From NCBI GenBank assembly GCA_040507005.1, contig JBEVVS010000050.1, forward strand, positions 1 to 64,000: a DNA stretch of 64,000 bases, read 5' to 3'. Position 1 is the first letter of the stretch, and each line of letters begins with the position of its first letter. This document shows positions 9,201-17,179 of this stretch, one piece after another. This stretch comes from Thiodiazotropha sp040507005. Its GTDB lineage: Bacteria > Pseudomonadota > Gammaproteobacteria > Chromatiales > Chromatiaceae. The translations under genes and the position numbers were made by a program. Under the pieces are notes generated by a model that worked only from the letters and a program-made list of their open reading frames with translations, had not been told where the DNA came from and did no database searches.

Positions 9201-10045
9201 GCGTCACAGCCACAGATCACCGAGGTGGTGGGTTCGCTATTTGTGGCGGGGGCTCTGTTATCGGCCAGGGTGGGTAACAGATCATCGACCTCGACATTCT
9301 CGGGATCTTCAAGCACCGGGCTTATATCGAGTTGCGCGGTCACAATCAGATACACTTGCTGTTCCACCATGCGCGCGTCCACATAGTAGGATTCCAGTAC
9401 GGTCTCTCTGATCAGGACAGGTTGTGCGGGATCGGTGACCTGCAGCAGGGTGACTTTGGTCGTCTGGCTGATCCGGGGAGCGATATCCACCGCCAGGCTC
9501 TCCTCGAATTGGGGATAGCTCTGTTGGGACAGCTCACTGACAACCCAGACCACATCACCACTCAAGAACAGTGCCCTGGGTGTGCCATCGATCTCTGTGC
9601 TGGAGATCTGCTGGCTCTGATCGGCGGGCCAGGTCTGTAAAATCACCAAATTTCCACCGGAAAGGAGATAGGTATGGTCACCGTTTGTCTTGACGAAATC
9701 TGCCTCATCCACACCGGCGACCTGATTATTGGTGCCGGTTACACTGTTGACAGCGGGCTGGGCTGAACCGCTGTCCGAGGTTACTTCAGGGGAGCTGCTG
9801 AAGTCGTCCTGGGGAATCGCCGGTGAGGTTTGCACATAGTTCAATAATGCATCCTGCTGCTCACTGGTGCTGATCATGTAGGACTTCAATTCATCGCAAT
9901 GATCAAACTGTTTCAGGGCTGCGCCGGCATCAATGGTTGTGGGTGCGGTATCTTCACTATCGGATGAGTTACAAGCGCTTAACACAGCGAGCAGCATGCA
10001 GAGCAGGATAGTGAAGATGTTGCTTAGGATTGGTTTGGACATCAA
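6209..10045 (-). CDS. Giant lipoprotein with two tandem beta-propeller domains
   Basis: This is a 1278-residue exported protein. The N-terminal signal ends in LSAC (Cys25), a lipobox, followed by a Ser/Asp/Glu-rich linker. The body is two near-identical copies of about 625 residues. The landmark GVDEADFVKT begins at residue 111, and GVDEADFIKT begins at about 736. Each copy starts with a CDE(L/V)KS helix, contains a C-x-C pair before a YRPE motif (CGC and CDC), the phrase GLGKPGESVYAVRFDE, and ends ELP.D...VYL. The family is the secreted bacterial/archaeal beta-propeller domain proteins (Pfam Beta_propel), normally one copy of about 600-700 residues. Function is unknown; calcium-dependent surface binding is often assumed. 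It is transcribed alone. Confidence 0.85.
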   Translation of the reverse strand: MMSKPILSNIFTILLCMLLAVLSACNSSDSEDTAPTTIDAGAALKQFDHCDELKSYMISTSEQQDALLNYVQTSPAIPQDDFSSSPEVTSDSGSAQPAVNSVTGTNNQVAGVDEADFVKTNGDHTYLLSGGNLVILQTWPADQSQQISSTEIDGTPRALFLSGDVVWVVSELSQQSYPQFEESLAVDIAPRISQTTKVTLLQVTDPAQPVLIRETVLESYYVDARMVEQQVYLIVTAQLDISPVLEDPENVEVDDLLPTLADNRAPATNSEPTTSVICGCDAVYRPETANGTGTLSILGFDLANPLADISSQTILGNSGMVYASQDNLYIASVEDQYWLWQPVMDGQENPTPSTTIHKFSLQSNPQYLASGSIDGHLLNQFAMDEYQGVLRLVTTEQDWWSNADPENRLYLLEQSGEQLIERAMLDGLGKPGESVYAVRFDEDKGYLVTFERIDPLITLDLSDAGSPLVAGELEVPGFSTYLHPIEGELILAIGQDTDSNGIKLSLFDVSDLAQPTLLSEHLIGAGSYSEAVYNHHAFTWFEQEQMLAIPVTHWNSSALEAVFDTDDIFNGLELFRVTSAQGIEPYAAIDHDIFYQHQDNSRWLYPQSIRRSFFVSDEAMNSYIYSISERGFLVNDLAAPDVNLAQIELPTDSDDVYLFNAAQLTRFISCDEVKSFLIDTNQQQNQLLSYVGASSGGDFSSAPISAPAPLPDFDAGQSESQPSVNSVTGTNNQVVGVDEADFIKTDGNHTYLLSGGNLMILQTWPAAQSRELSRTAIDGSPRALFLYQDIVWVVSNLSQSSYPQFTDTLATDFAPRVYQMTKVSLFRVSDPEQPVLIRESVFESSYVDARRIGEQVYMIVSALIDLNPALDDPANVEIDALLPVQADNTAPGTNTQPDTSAICDCNSIYRPEIPNGTGTLTILNFDLANPLAEISSQTILGNTGLVYANQDNLYIASVEDDYWLWLPVMLGGNDQRVTTTIHKFSLQSSPQYLASGRVEGHLLNQFAMDEHLGSLRLVTTEQDWWSGATENRLYVLAQSGEQLAERAYLDGLGKPGESVYAVRFDEEKGYVVTFQQIDPLITLDLSDARNPLVAGELEVPGFSTYLHPIEGDMILAIGREGSSIKLSLFDISNFSQPTLLADHLVGSSSYTEAAYNHHAFTWYEQEKMLAIPVTEWGQPSTTFIFEDIFNGLELFRVTAQDGIQSYASIDHDIFYLDSSNDRFFYPDHVRRSFFVADDAMNSYIYSISGRGMLVNDLATPATNLAEIELPSDNNVYLY

Positions 10046-10097
10046 TGTCTCCAGCGAAGTATCGCTAACCTGAGTGGGCTAATTTGATTGCTACAGG

Positions 10098-10865
10098 TCA
10101 GGTATTATTCGTGCCGTAGCCGCGCTTCCGGAGTTTAGTATGATCTATCCACTGTTGCCCTGTCCAGGCTTCAAACGGGCGAAAACGTGACTTGTAATTC
10201 ATCTTCTCACAGGTCTCGATCCAGAATCCCGGATAGACCCATTCCAGGCCGAGCCTGCGGGAATAGTCGATCTGCCAAAGCAGGGCGAAGATGCCAAGTC
10301 CCTCCCGTGACATCTGCGGATCGAAGAAGGTATAGACCGACGAGGTGCCGTTCGGCAATAGATCACTGACGGCAACAGCGGCCAATTTGCCTGCCTTGCT
10401 AAATTCGATAAAACGGGTATCGGCCCAATCACAGGTGAGAAACTGAGTATATTGCCCCGGGCTGTTGCAGGTCATGGCACCGTCGGGATGACGCTCCAGC
10501 AGGTATCGCTGATAGAGTTGGTAATGATCTTCCTTGAATTCGGCCGGTCCCGGGTTGACCTCATACAGGGGCAGGTTGCGATTCCAGATACGACGCTGGC
10601 TGCGAGAGGGCTGAAATCGCGCTGTCGGTATCCTGAGTGAAATGCACTCGTTGCAGTGGGGGCAGGCGGGCTGATAGAGGTAACAGCCACTGCGACGAAA
10701 TCCCCGCTCCATCAACTGCTGATAGAGGTATAGGGAGACCTGGGCATTTGGGTCGAGAAACAGATTGCGCGCCTCCCGTCCGGCCAGATAAGAGCAGTCG
10801 TGAACCTGACTCATGTAGAGGGCATAGCTGCCCTCTTGCTCGAATCCGGGAGGAGAGTTCAACAT
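10098..10865 (-). CDS. bpt: Aspartate/glutamate leucyltransferase (bacterial Ate1-like)
   Basis: This 255-residue cytoplasmic enzyme transfers leucine from Leu-tRNA to N-terminal Asp or Glu of proteins, marking them for ClpS/ClpAP degradation. Family features are visible: HDCSYL near the N-terminus, the CPHCNECI cysteine cluster (about residues 69-76), the RRSGCYLYQPAC segment, and a C-terminal catalytic half with VYTFFDP and EWVYPGFWI. It overlaps the end of aat by 7 bases, the normal aat-bpt arrangement. The ATG at 10865 gives a slightly longer N-terminus than many homologues. Confidence 0.93.
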   Translation of the reverse strand: MLNSPPGFEQEGSYALYMSQVHDCSYLAGREARNLFLDPNAQVSLYLYQQLMERGFRRSGCYLYQPACPHCNECISLRIPTARFQPSRSQRRIWNRNLPLYEVNPGPAEFKEDHYQLYQRYLLERHPDGAMTCNSPGQYTQFLTCDWADTRFIEFSKAGKLAAVAVSDLLPNGTSSVYTFFDPQMSREGLGIFALLWQIDYSRRLGLEWVYPGFWIETCEKMNYKSRFRPFEAWTGQQWIDHTKLRKRGYGTNNT

Positions 10866-11578
10866 CCCTCGATCTCTGGATAGTGTCTGCCCTCACTCGC
10901 CCAACTGCCTGTCCATCCCTCCATCCGGGTCCAGCGATAGAGATCGGCACAAAATAGAACCCTGGGTATCTCTTCGGCGCCCAAGCTGGCCAGGTGTTTG
11001 GTATAGACTTGACAATCGATCATCTTGAATCCCCACTGGGTCAACTTATGACTGAGGTGGACCAGGGCGATTTTTGAACTGTCGGTAGCCCGACTGAACA
11101 TGGATTCGCCAAAGAACACGCCCCCTATGGCCATGCCGTAAAGACCACCCACTAGCGCATCCTCGTGCCAAACCTCGACGGAGTGGGCATGTCCCAGCTT
11201 ATGCTGCTGGCGATAGGCATCGATCATCTCGGGTACCAGCCAGGTCCCCGGTGAGTTGTCACGGGGTGCCGCACATCCCTGGATAACAGCCTCGAAATCT
11301 TGATCAATGGATACTTTATAGACCTTTTTTCTTAACACCTTTCTCAGGCTGCGACTGATTCTGATCTTCTCGGGATAGAGCACCGTGCGAGGATCGGGTG
11401 ACCACCAGAGTATCGGCTCCCCCTCCGTGAACCAGGGAAATATACCCAGTTGATATGCCTGAATCAGTCGTTGTGGTGTAAGATCGCCTCCCACTGCCAA
11501 CAACCCGTCTGGCTCCCGTTCCGCAAGGGAGACATCAGGAAATGGGGTGTTCGGGTTGTCGTCAAGCACGAAAATCAT
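10859..11578 (-). CDS. aat: Leucyl/phenylalanyl-tRNA--protein transferase
   Basis: This 239-residue enzyme adds Leu or Phe to N-terminal Lys or Arg, making N-degrons for ClpS/ClpAP. The sequence carries the family blocks FPDVSLAEREPDGLLAVGG near the N-terminus, YQLGIFPWF, WWSPDPR, and a central GGLYGMAIGGVFFGESMFS. Length is normal. It is the first gene of the aat-bpt pair; the upstream 240 bases are shared with the divergent PilZ gene. Confidence 0.96.
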   Translation of the reverse strand: MIFVLDDNPNTPFPDVSLAEREPDGLLAVGGDLTPQRLIQAYQLGIFPWFTEGEPILWWSPDPRTVLYPEKIRISRSLRKVLRKKVYKVSIDQDFEAVIQGCAAPRDNSPGTWLVPEMIDAYRQQHKLGHAHSVEVWHEDALVGGLYGMAIGGVFFGESMFSRATDSSKIALVHLSHKLTQWGFKMIDCQVYTKHLASLGAEEIPRVLFCADLYRWTRMEGWTGSWASEGRHYPEIEGC

Positions 11579-11818
11579 CGTTTGCCGTTTTAAAGGACTT
11601 AAAGTAACCTTAACAGCTACTTGTTTTTAAAGTAAAAAGTTCGCATTATTCTTAGAGCCAGTAAACCTGAATTCAAATCTTCTCTGTCAAGTTATTTTGT
11701 CTTATCAGGTACTTGACCGAGGGATTGATTGCTACTGACTAGTATGTGCTAAATCATAGCAGTTGGTTATTATTGATTTATGGCTCAATACTAACATAAG
11801 CCGTGTGGGAGTGAGGTC

Positions 11819-12487
11819 TTGCAAGACAGAGTCAGATACTTGCAGATAGGTGATGTACTGCAACTGCAGTTTGCGCCACCGAGTGAAAATGTGGAGCGTT
11901 TTGCAGCGACGCTGATCGGTTTCGTACCTGGGCAGAGTCTGGTGATAACCACTCCGCGCAAGAATGCCAGACCGATTATCGTTCGAGACGGCCAGAGCTT
12001 TACCGTGAGAATGTTACAGGGCAGCAATATCTTCGGTTTTGTCTCTCAAGTGTTGAATGCTTCATCAAAACCCTATCCCCATCTGCATCTCTCCTATCCA
12101 TCGGATGTGGAAAGCGCTGTGGTACGGAACGCCCCCCGGGTGCCGACTGAAATCGATGCGGAAGTTATCAAACCACCCGATGCTTCAGGGAAGGAGGTGA
12201 AGCAATCCGTGATCATTTCCGATATCAGCAGTACCGGGGCCCGGGTGATTGATCAGCAATCCCTGGGTAAGGTCGGAGATGTATTGCAGGTCATGTATAC
12301 CTTGAAGGTGTGTGGTGGTGAAGACACCTTGAAAATCATGAGTGTGATCCGCAACATTCGTGAGGTGGCGGCAGGGGATGGACGAAAAAATTATATCCAT
12401 GGTATGGAGTTTCGTGGTCTGAATCGATTTCAGCAATTGGTACTCTGCTCCTATGTCCTGGGCAGTATAGCCAGGGAGCGGGGCTGA
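11819..12487 (+). CDS. YcgR-like PilZ domain protein (flagellar brake family)
   Basis: This 222-residue cytoplasmic protein is expected to bind cyclic-di-GMP. The N-terminal half (about 1-105) resembles the YcgR-N domain, with IGDVLQLQF and FVPGQSLVITTP. The PilZ half begins with RNAPR, the RxxxR ligand motif, and contains DISSTGARV, the (D/N)xSxxG motif. It starts at TTG 11819: GGGAG lies six bases upstream and no in-frame ATG or GTG fits. It is transcribed away from aat. Members of the family slow flagellar motors, but no flagellar gene is in the window, so the target is unknown. Confidence 0.85.
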   Translation: MQDRVRYLQIGDVLQLQFAPPSENVERFAATLIGFVPGQSLVITTPRKNARPIIVRDGQSFTVRMLQGSNIFGFVSQVLNASSKPYPHLHLSYPSDVESAVVRNAPRVPTEIDAEVIKPPDASGKEVKQSVIISDISSTGARVIDQQSLGKVGDVLQVMYTLKVCGGEDTLKIMSVIRNIREVAAGDGRKNYIHGMEFRGLNRFQQLVLCSYVLGSIARERG

Positions 12488-12530
12488 TAATCAAGCCTAT
12501 TCGCCATACTGCCTCGGTTCACATCTCTGA

Positions 12531-12812
12531 ATGATGTTGATACTGGTCTATTATCTATTTCTTCTGCTCTGTATCTCTTTGAGCATCTTCTTTTTTGCAC
12601 TCTATATCCGTTCGAGGCAGGCCCTGCAGGCGCTCACCGGCGCATTGCTGACGATGCCGCTCGCCTATGAAGCATGGGTGCTGCATAACTGTACGGGGGA
12701 ATGCAATATCAGGGTAGACCTGATGCTGCTGTTTCCTGTTGAGGTGTTGATGCTCTCCATACTATCTCTCTACTCGTGGCGGCGATACAAGAACAAGCCG
12801 ATACATCAATGA
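12531..12812 (+). CDS. Small conserved-type membrane protein, unknown function
   Basis: This is a 93-residue hydrophobic protein. Helices are predicted at about 4-25, 35-48 and 62-80, the tail is basic (WRRYKNKP), and two cysteines sit in a loop (HNCTGECN), perhaps a disulfide or metal pair. It starts 43 bases after the PilZ gene and runs in the same direction, so cotranscription is likely. I do not recognise the family; codon use and the tidy hydrophobic pattern support a real gene. Confidence 0.6.
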   Translation: MMLILVYYLFLLLCISLSIFFFALYIRSRQALQALTGALLTMPLAYEAWVLHNCTGECNIRVDLMLLFPVEVLMLSILSLYSWRRYKNKPIHQ

Positions 12813-12873
12813 GAATGCGATAGCCATGGTCCCAATGCCCCATGTGGGAAGGGGATTATCTCTCTGCTGTTGG

Positions 12874-13833
12874 TCAGCCGTTATGGGGGAAGGGTTGGGT
12901 TCCGAAATCCTCGCTGATTCCCTCAATCGTCAGCCTCAGCCAATACTGTTCGAAACTATCCCAGAGACGCTCCTCCGGCAGATCCGTATGACTGACGGGA
13001 AACTCCATAATCTCCTTCCTCCCGGTAAGGTGATTGGCAATGGCGTAGACTGTCTTGGCAGGTACCACATCATCTTTCAGACCCAGGCCCACCAGGGCGG
13101 GGCAGTGTACGCCATCGGCAAAATTGACAGGATCGAAGTAACGCATCACCAGCATCACATCATCCAAGCGCTCCGGATGATTGGCTAGATAGTGATTGAT
13201 CTGGGCGCCCGAGCCCGATTTAACAAAGATATAGCGACCTTCAGTCCAACCGAAGGTGGGCACACCCACTGCGAGCAGGTCCGGCGCTCCCAGTACTGAT
13301 GCGGATTTAAGGGCCAGTGCACCGGCAAAACTGACCCCCTGATAAGTATGGTGGGGAATCGAGTCGGGCAGCAGTTGTTCTGCCACCCTGGCACCTTGAA
13401 TATAGTCACAGACTGCACCTCGGATCACCGAGGTTTCCGGTGATTGGATACCGGTCAATACCCAGCCCCAATGGGACTGTGCTCGGAGGGCGTCATGGGA
13501 GAGGCCGAATCCACGAATATCCACGCCAAAGCAGTTCAGTCCGCTGCTTGCCCAGGACCACTGTGGTATGCATTGACCCCCGTAACCATGGCTGTAGACG
13601 ACCAGGGGCCGGGGCATATCGTCATTCCAATGGATCAGCAGTCCGCTGATGCGTGCTCCCTGCAACGACATAAAATCAACATACCGTAACACAAGGTCGG
13701 GGTGGCTGGATGAGTGTTCCACACCGGCAACGGCGGGAGCGGGGTCGATTCCATCCAATTCCTTAAGCGTCTCCCGCCAGAAAAGATCAAAATCCCTTGG
13801 CTTTGTGTGATCTGGTTTGAATTGGCGCCGCAT
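12874..13833 (-). CDS. Alpha/beta hydrolase, acetyl xylan esterase (AXE1)-like
   Basis: This 319-residue protein has the AXE1/cephalosporin-C deacetylase pattern. The N-terminal region has RDFDLFWRETL. The hydrolase core has VVYSHGYGG (oxyanion strand), YQGVSFAGAL with the probable nucleophile Ser, a later GLKDDVVP with the acid, and SHTDLP with the His. The nucleophile elbow is G-V-S-F-A rather than the textbook G-x-S-x-G. The frame is open further upstream, but ATG 13833 gives the family N-terminus and leaves a shared promoter gap with the divergent acyltransferase gene. There is no signal peptide, so it acts in the cytoplasm. The substrate is unknown; an ester of a small acyl group is likely. 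Confidence 0.8.
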   Translation of the reverse strand: MRRQFKPDHTKPRDFDLFWRETLKELDGIDPAPAVAGVEHSSSHPDLVLRYVDFMSLQGARISGLLIHWNDDMPRPLVVYSHGYGGQCIPQWSWASSGLNCFGVDIRGFGLSHDALRAQSHWGWVLTGIQSPETSVIRGAVCDYIQGARVAEQLLPDSIPHHTYQGVSFAGALALKSASVLGAPDLLAVGVPTFGWTEGRYIFVKSGSGAQINHYLANHPERLDDVMLVMRYFDPVNFADGVHCPALVGLGLKDDVVPAKTVYAIANHLTGRKEIMEFPVSHTDLPEERLWDSFEQYWLRLTIEGISEDFGTQPFPHNG

Positions 13834-13917
13834 GTATCTACTATAGATTAGTAATGGGGGTGTGTTGTAAGTGCCGGGTAAATAATAAATAGACAAAGGT
13901 CTCCATGGGATACCGCA

Positions 13918-15933
13918 ATGGTCGAAGCGTCTGAACTTTCTGAACTGGCATTCTTCCAGGATATCGACACAGATATCATCGACTATCTTGCTGAAGGGGC
14001 CGAAGTGAAGCGGATGGATCAAGGGGAGGTTCTGCTGCATCAGCACGACCGGGCCATCGCTCTCTATTTTCTGTTACGCGGAAAGGTGCAGTTTCTGATC
14101 CATGTGACTGGTATGGATGATCTGCTCGTGGGTACCGACAGCGAGGCAGGTGCGCTGATCGGCTGGTCCGTGTTTCGTGCACCCTACCGGCATACCGTAA
14201 CGGTACGCTGTGAAACGGAGTGCAGTTTTATGCGCATTCCGAGAATCCTGCTGGCAGACCTGATGCAAAATTCACCGCCAATGGCCTACACCCTGTTGCG
14301 TCGTGTGGCGGTAGTCCTGGCACGCCGACTTGAACACAACAGGGACCGTTTGATCGCCAGCAGTGGTGTCGAGGGCAGAGCGATGGTCGAGCCCGGCGCC
14401 ACGGTTACCTCCAAGGGGTCAAATCCACTCATCGATTATGAAAGCCTGGGCAGTGATCAAGACTCAACCTTCCACTTTTTACGCCATGCCACTTTTTTCG
14501 AGGCCATGTCGGATCATCATTTACGCACCATGTTGTCGCTGGGGCGAATGATTCGCGTTGATCCCGGCACTACAATCTTTCAACAGGGAGAGTCGGCGGA
14601 TAGCTTCTACCTGCTTGTCAGTGGCCGGGTAGAACTCTGGTATTGCAGCAGCGAAGGCAAGGTCTGTTTTTTTCTCAATAGCTTGGAGAGCACCGGACAG
14701 GCATTCGGTTGGTCCGCACTGGTCAATCCCAATCACTATCAGGTCTCTGCCATTGCCAGTGACGCTGTTTGCGCCCTGGTATTCAGTGCCCAGACGTTGA
14801 TGGACTTATGTGGCCGGGATCCGTTATTCGCCACGGAACTGATGGAACGGGTTATCTGGTTGATCGGCAGCCGGCTGCGCATGGCACGCACCCAATTGAT
14901 TGCAAGGCGATACCACAAAGAGACTTTGGCGGTGACAGCGCTACTGGAACAGAATGCCGATACCCTGCATGTCACATCGCCGCTGCATAAAATTCCCTAC
15001 CTGCTGGAGAACAGGCTGACCCTCTCCGATGCATTCGGCACCTTGGAGCTGATTCGTAACCACGGGGACGATGAGAATGAGCGCAACCTGGCGAGATTGT
15101 CGTTGGATATTCTGGAAAAGGTCCATGATGAACTCCATTTTTATCAGGGTCTGCAACGCATATATGAGAGTGTTGCCAATGCCCCTGTGGAGCAAACGCC
15201 AAGGGAGGTGAGGCATCAATGCATGCAGGCATTCCAGGCGCTGTTTGAGAAGACCTGTTTCTCCCTGGCGGGCGAGGAGCATTTGCCGGACAGTTCAGGA
15301 CATCTGTTCATCATGAACCACCTGGAAAATCATACCGACAATATGTTGCCCAATGATTTTCGTCTGACCCTGGATACCCACTTTGTCTCCAGTATGTTGA
15401 TCTATGCGAAATACCATCAAGCACCGATCAGGGTGGTGAAAAAGCCTGAACTCGACTGGTATGGTTTTCAGCAATATTTCGATCGCCTGGAGTACCTGTA
15501 TGTCTATCCTGGGGAGGTGGATGAGGAGGATCGCGATCAGCACCTGACCCGGGAACAGCGCAACCGTCAGTTCGTGGATCAGGCACTGGGAAGGCTCAAA
15601 CAGGGTGACAATATCATCGTCTGTCCAGAGGGGCGCTGCTACTATACGGAAGAGTCGCCCGGTCCATTCAAGGCAGGTGTTTTTCGCCTCGCCCTGTCAG
15701 CCGATCCCGAGCCGCTGATCGTACCCATTGCTGTGGCAAATTTCGATAAAAGACTGACCCGCACCTGCACCGCGGCGATAGTCTTTCCTCCCTTCAGGTT
15801 GAGTGACTATCTACCGCAGAGGGATGATCATCAGTCGCTGTCTGAATTTATACAAACCGTCAACGAGTGGTATAAGGGTTATGTCAGACAGGCCATCGAA
15901 CTGGCGGAGAGACGGCATCAAGGACTTAACTGA
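13918..15933 (+). CDS. Fusion of two cyclic-nucleotide-type domains with a PlsC-like acyltransferase
   Basis: This 671-residue protein has two CRP-type sensory domains (about 8-145 and 180-315), a helical linker (320-430), and a C-terminal glycerolipid acyltransferase-like domain (about 440-650). The last is shown by NHLENHTDN near 466, where H and D are spaced one residue wider than the usual HX4D, and by PEGRCYYTEESPGPFKAGVF near 571-590, matching the PEG...FKxG substrate motif. Both sensory domains have GWS where the ribose-binding Glu (GE) normally sits, and the second also lacks the phosphate-binding Arg, so the ligand may not be cAMP. No membrane helix is evident. Acyltransfer gated by an allosteric ligand is inferred. 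The gene is divergent from the esterase. Confidence 0.8.
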   Translation: MVEASELSELAFFQDIDTDIIDYLAEGAEVKRMDQGEVLLHQHDRAIALYFLLRGKVQFLIHVTGMDDLLVGTDSEAGALIGWSVFRAPYRHTVTVRCETECSFMRIPRILLADLMQNSPPMAYTLLRRVAVVLARRLEHNRDRLIASSGVEGRAMVEPGATVTSKGSNPLIDYESLGSDQDSTFHFLRHATFFEAMSDHHLRTMLSLGRMIRVDPGTTIFQQGESADSFYLLVSGRVELWYCSSEGKVCFFLNSLESTGQAFGWSALVNPNHYQVSAIASDAVCALVFSAQTLMDLCGRDPLFATELMERVIWLIGSRLRMARTQLIARRYHKETLAVTALLEQNADTLHVTSPLHKIPYLLENRLTLSDAFGTLELIRNHGDDENERNLARLSLDILEKVHDELHFYQGLQRIYESVANAPVEQTPREVRHQCMQAFQALFEKTCFSLAGEEHLPDSSGHLFIMNHLENHTDNMLPNDFRLTLDTHFVSSMLIYAKYHQAPIRVVKKPELDWYGFQQYFDRLEYLYVYPGEVDEEDRDQHLTREQRNRQFVDQALGRLKQGDNIIVCPEGRCYYTEESPGPFKAGVFRLALSADPEPLIVPIAVANFDKRLTRTCTAAIVFPPFRLSDYLPQRDDHQSLSEFIQTVNEWYKGYVRQAIELAERRHQGLN

Positions 15934-15961
15934 GGCAAGTTATTCACCTCTAAGATGCGGC

Positions 15962-17179
15962 TCATGGATGGAGTGACGGTTGGATCTCTTCTCCATAGAG
16001 TTTGCAGGCGATTCGTTTCATGCGCCGTTGTTGGTCGTCGTCGATGGGGAGTTGTTCGCAATAGTGTTTTGCACGCTTCAGATCCCTGCTGATATGCTCA
16101 TGATATTTGGCAAGCTGTTCGGTGGCGCTTTGACATCCCTTCTGCGCCAACCCTTCCCAGACCTCCAGCGCCAACTCCCAGTCACTGAAACCCCTGGCCA
16201 GTCTTCCCAGCAGTCGTTTGCCACTCATTGGCAGTGTCTGTTGATATCGCTTTAACAAGGCATAGGCTGCCCCGGGATCGTGATCGGCCTGCCAACGCGC
16301 CAGGGCGGCTATATCCGCGCCATGGTGTTGTGGTTGCTCGATCGCATGAGTCAGGGCCACATGGGCCATGGCAAGGGAGAGTATGTCCTGAGTGTTGTGC
16401 TCCACCACCCGCGCCAGTCGTGCAGTAGCGCCTGTTTTAATAAAATCGAACCAGGCCTGGGGGGCTGCCGAACCGGGCATATCGTTTTGCCGCTCTAAAC
16501 CGAGCAGTCGCTGTTCCAGGGTCATGAGTCGACAATCTGGCCAAGCGCTGCGAAACAGACGGCGCGTGGGATGCAACAGATCCAGATGAGGCAGTTGGTC
16601 CAGTAAGGTTGGCCTGTTGCACATTCGATAACGGGTTTTCATCAGCGGCAGGTCATAGCGCTTGCCGTTGTAGCTGACCAGCCTGTCCTCGACGCTCAGT
16701 ACCTTGTCAATCGCCTCAAGCATGGCCGCTTCACCGGCAAAACGGGTGATCAGAAACTGGGTCAGTTGCAGGCACTCCTGCTCGACAGTGGCAAAACCGA
16801 ACAGAAAAGCGAGGGTGCCACTCCCCCCCGAGAGGCCGGTGGTCTCCGTATCGAAGTAGACATGGCGACGGTCGGCCAACCCTGACTCACCTGGCAGTCT
16901 CGGCTGCTGTTGGAGTAGCGAGAGAGGATAGCGACCCATCGAGCCATGCAGGGGGATACGGCGGTAGATGCGCAACAGGCCCTCGCTGACGGGGTAGCCT
17001 TTGAGTTGCCGGGCAAGTCTCGCCTCTGCTGATTTCTGCTGCTGCTTCGACTCACCCGGGAGGCGTGTTCGGTTGATGCGTGCCAATCGTTGCTGCAGAT
17101 CGGTGGTTGACGCGACGGGCTGCTGCCCCCGACCCTCTTTAAACGCCTGCAAGCGAGAGAGTTTTGCCCTAAGTGTCAT
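15962..17179 (-). CDS. mrfB: DEDDh 3'-5' exonuclease-like protein of the MrfB/YprB family
   Basis: This 405-residue protein has an RNase H-fold exonuclease domain (about 105-290) with VYFDTETTGL (D and E of motif I), LVSYNGKRYDLPL (motif II), HLDLLHPTRR, and EHNTQDILSL (motif III, H-x3-D). The C-terminal third is alpha-helical and TPR-like. Bacillus MrfB partners the helicase MrfA in excising mitomycin adducts; here the helicase gene lies directly upstream and overlaps by 11 bases. The frame is open to 17317, but ATG 17179 (MTLRAKLSR) matches the family and avoids a long overlap. It shares the LexA-controlled promoter through mrfA. Confidence 0.82.
   Translation of the reverse strand: MTLRAKLSRLQAFKEGRGQQPVASTTDLQQRLARINRTRLPGESKQQQKSAEARLARQLKGYPVSEGLLRIYRRIPLHGSMGRYPLSLLQQQPRLPGESGLADRRHVYFDTETTGLSGGSGTLAFLFGFATVEQECLQLTQFLITRFAGEAAMLEAIDKVLSVEDRLVSYNGKRYDLPLMKTRYRMCNRPTLLDQLPHLDLLHPTRRLFRSAWPDCRLMTLEQRLLGLERQNDMPGSAAPQAWFDFIKTGATARLARVVEHNTQDILSLAMAHVALTHAIEQPQHHGADIAALARWQADHDPGAAYALLKRYQQTLPMSGKRLLGRLARGFSDWELALEVWEGLAQKGCQSATEQLAKYHEHISRDLKRAKHYCEQLPIDDDQQRRMKRIACKLYGEEIQPSLHP

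Noticed and set aside
8252..9277. 341-codon open frame on the plus strand
   Set aside because: It is antisense to the beta-propeller gene; open antisense frames are expected in this GC-rich repeat, and the minus strand shows strong protein features.
13834..14046. 71-residue N-terminal extension of the esterase
   Set aside because: It runs inside the divergent acyltransferase gene and has no signal or domain; ATG 13833 gives the family start.
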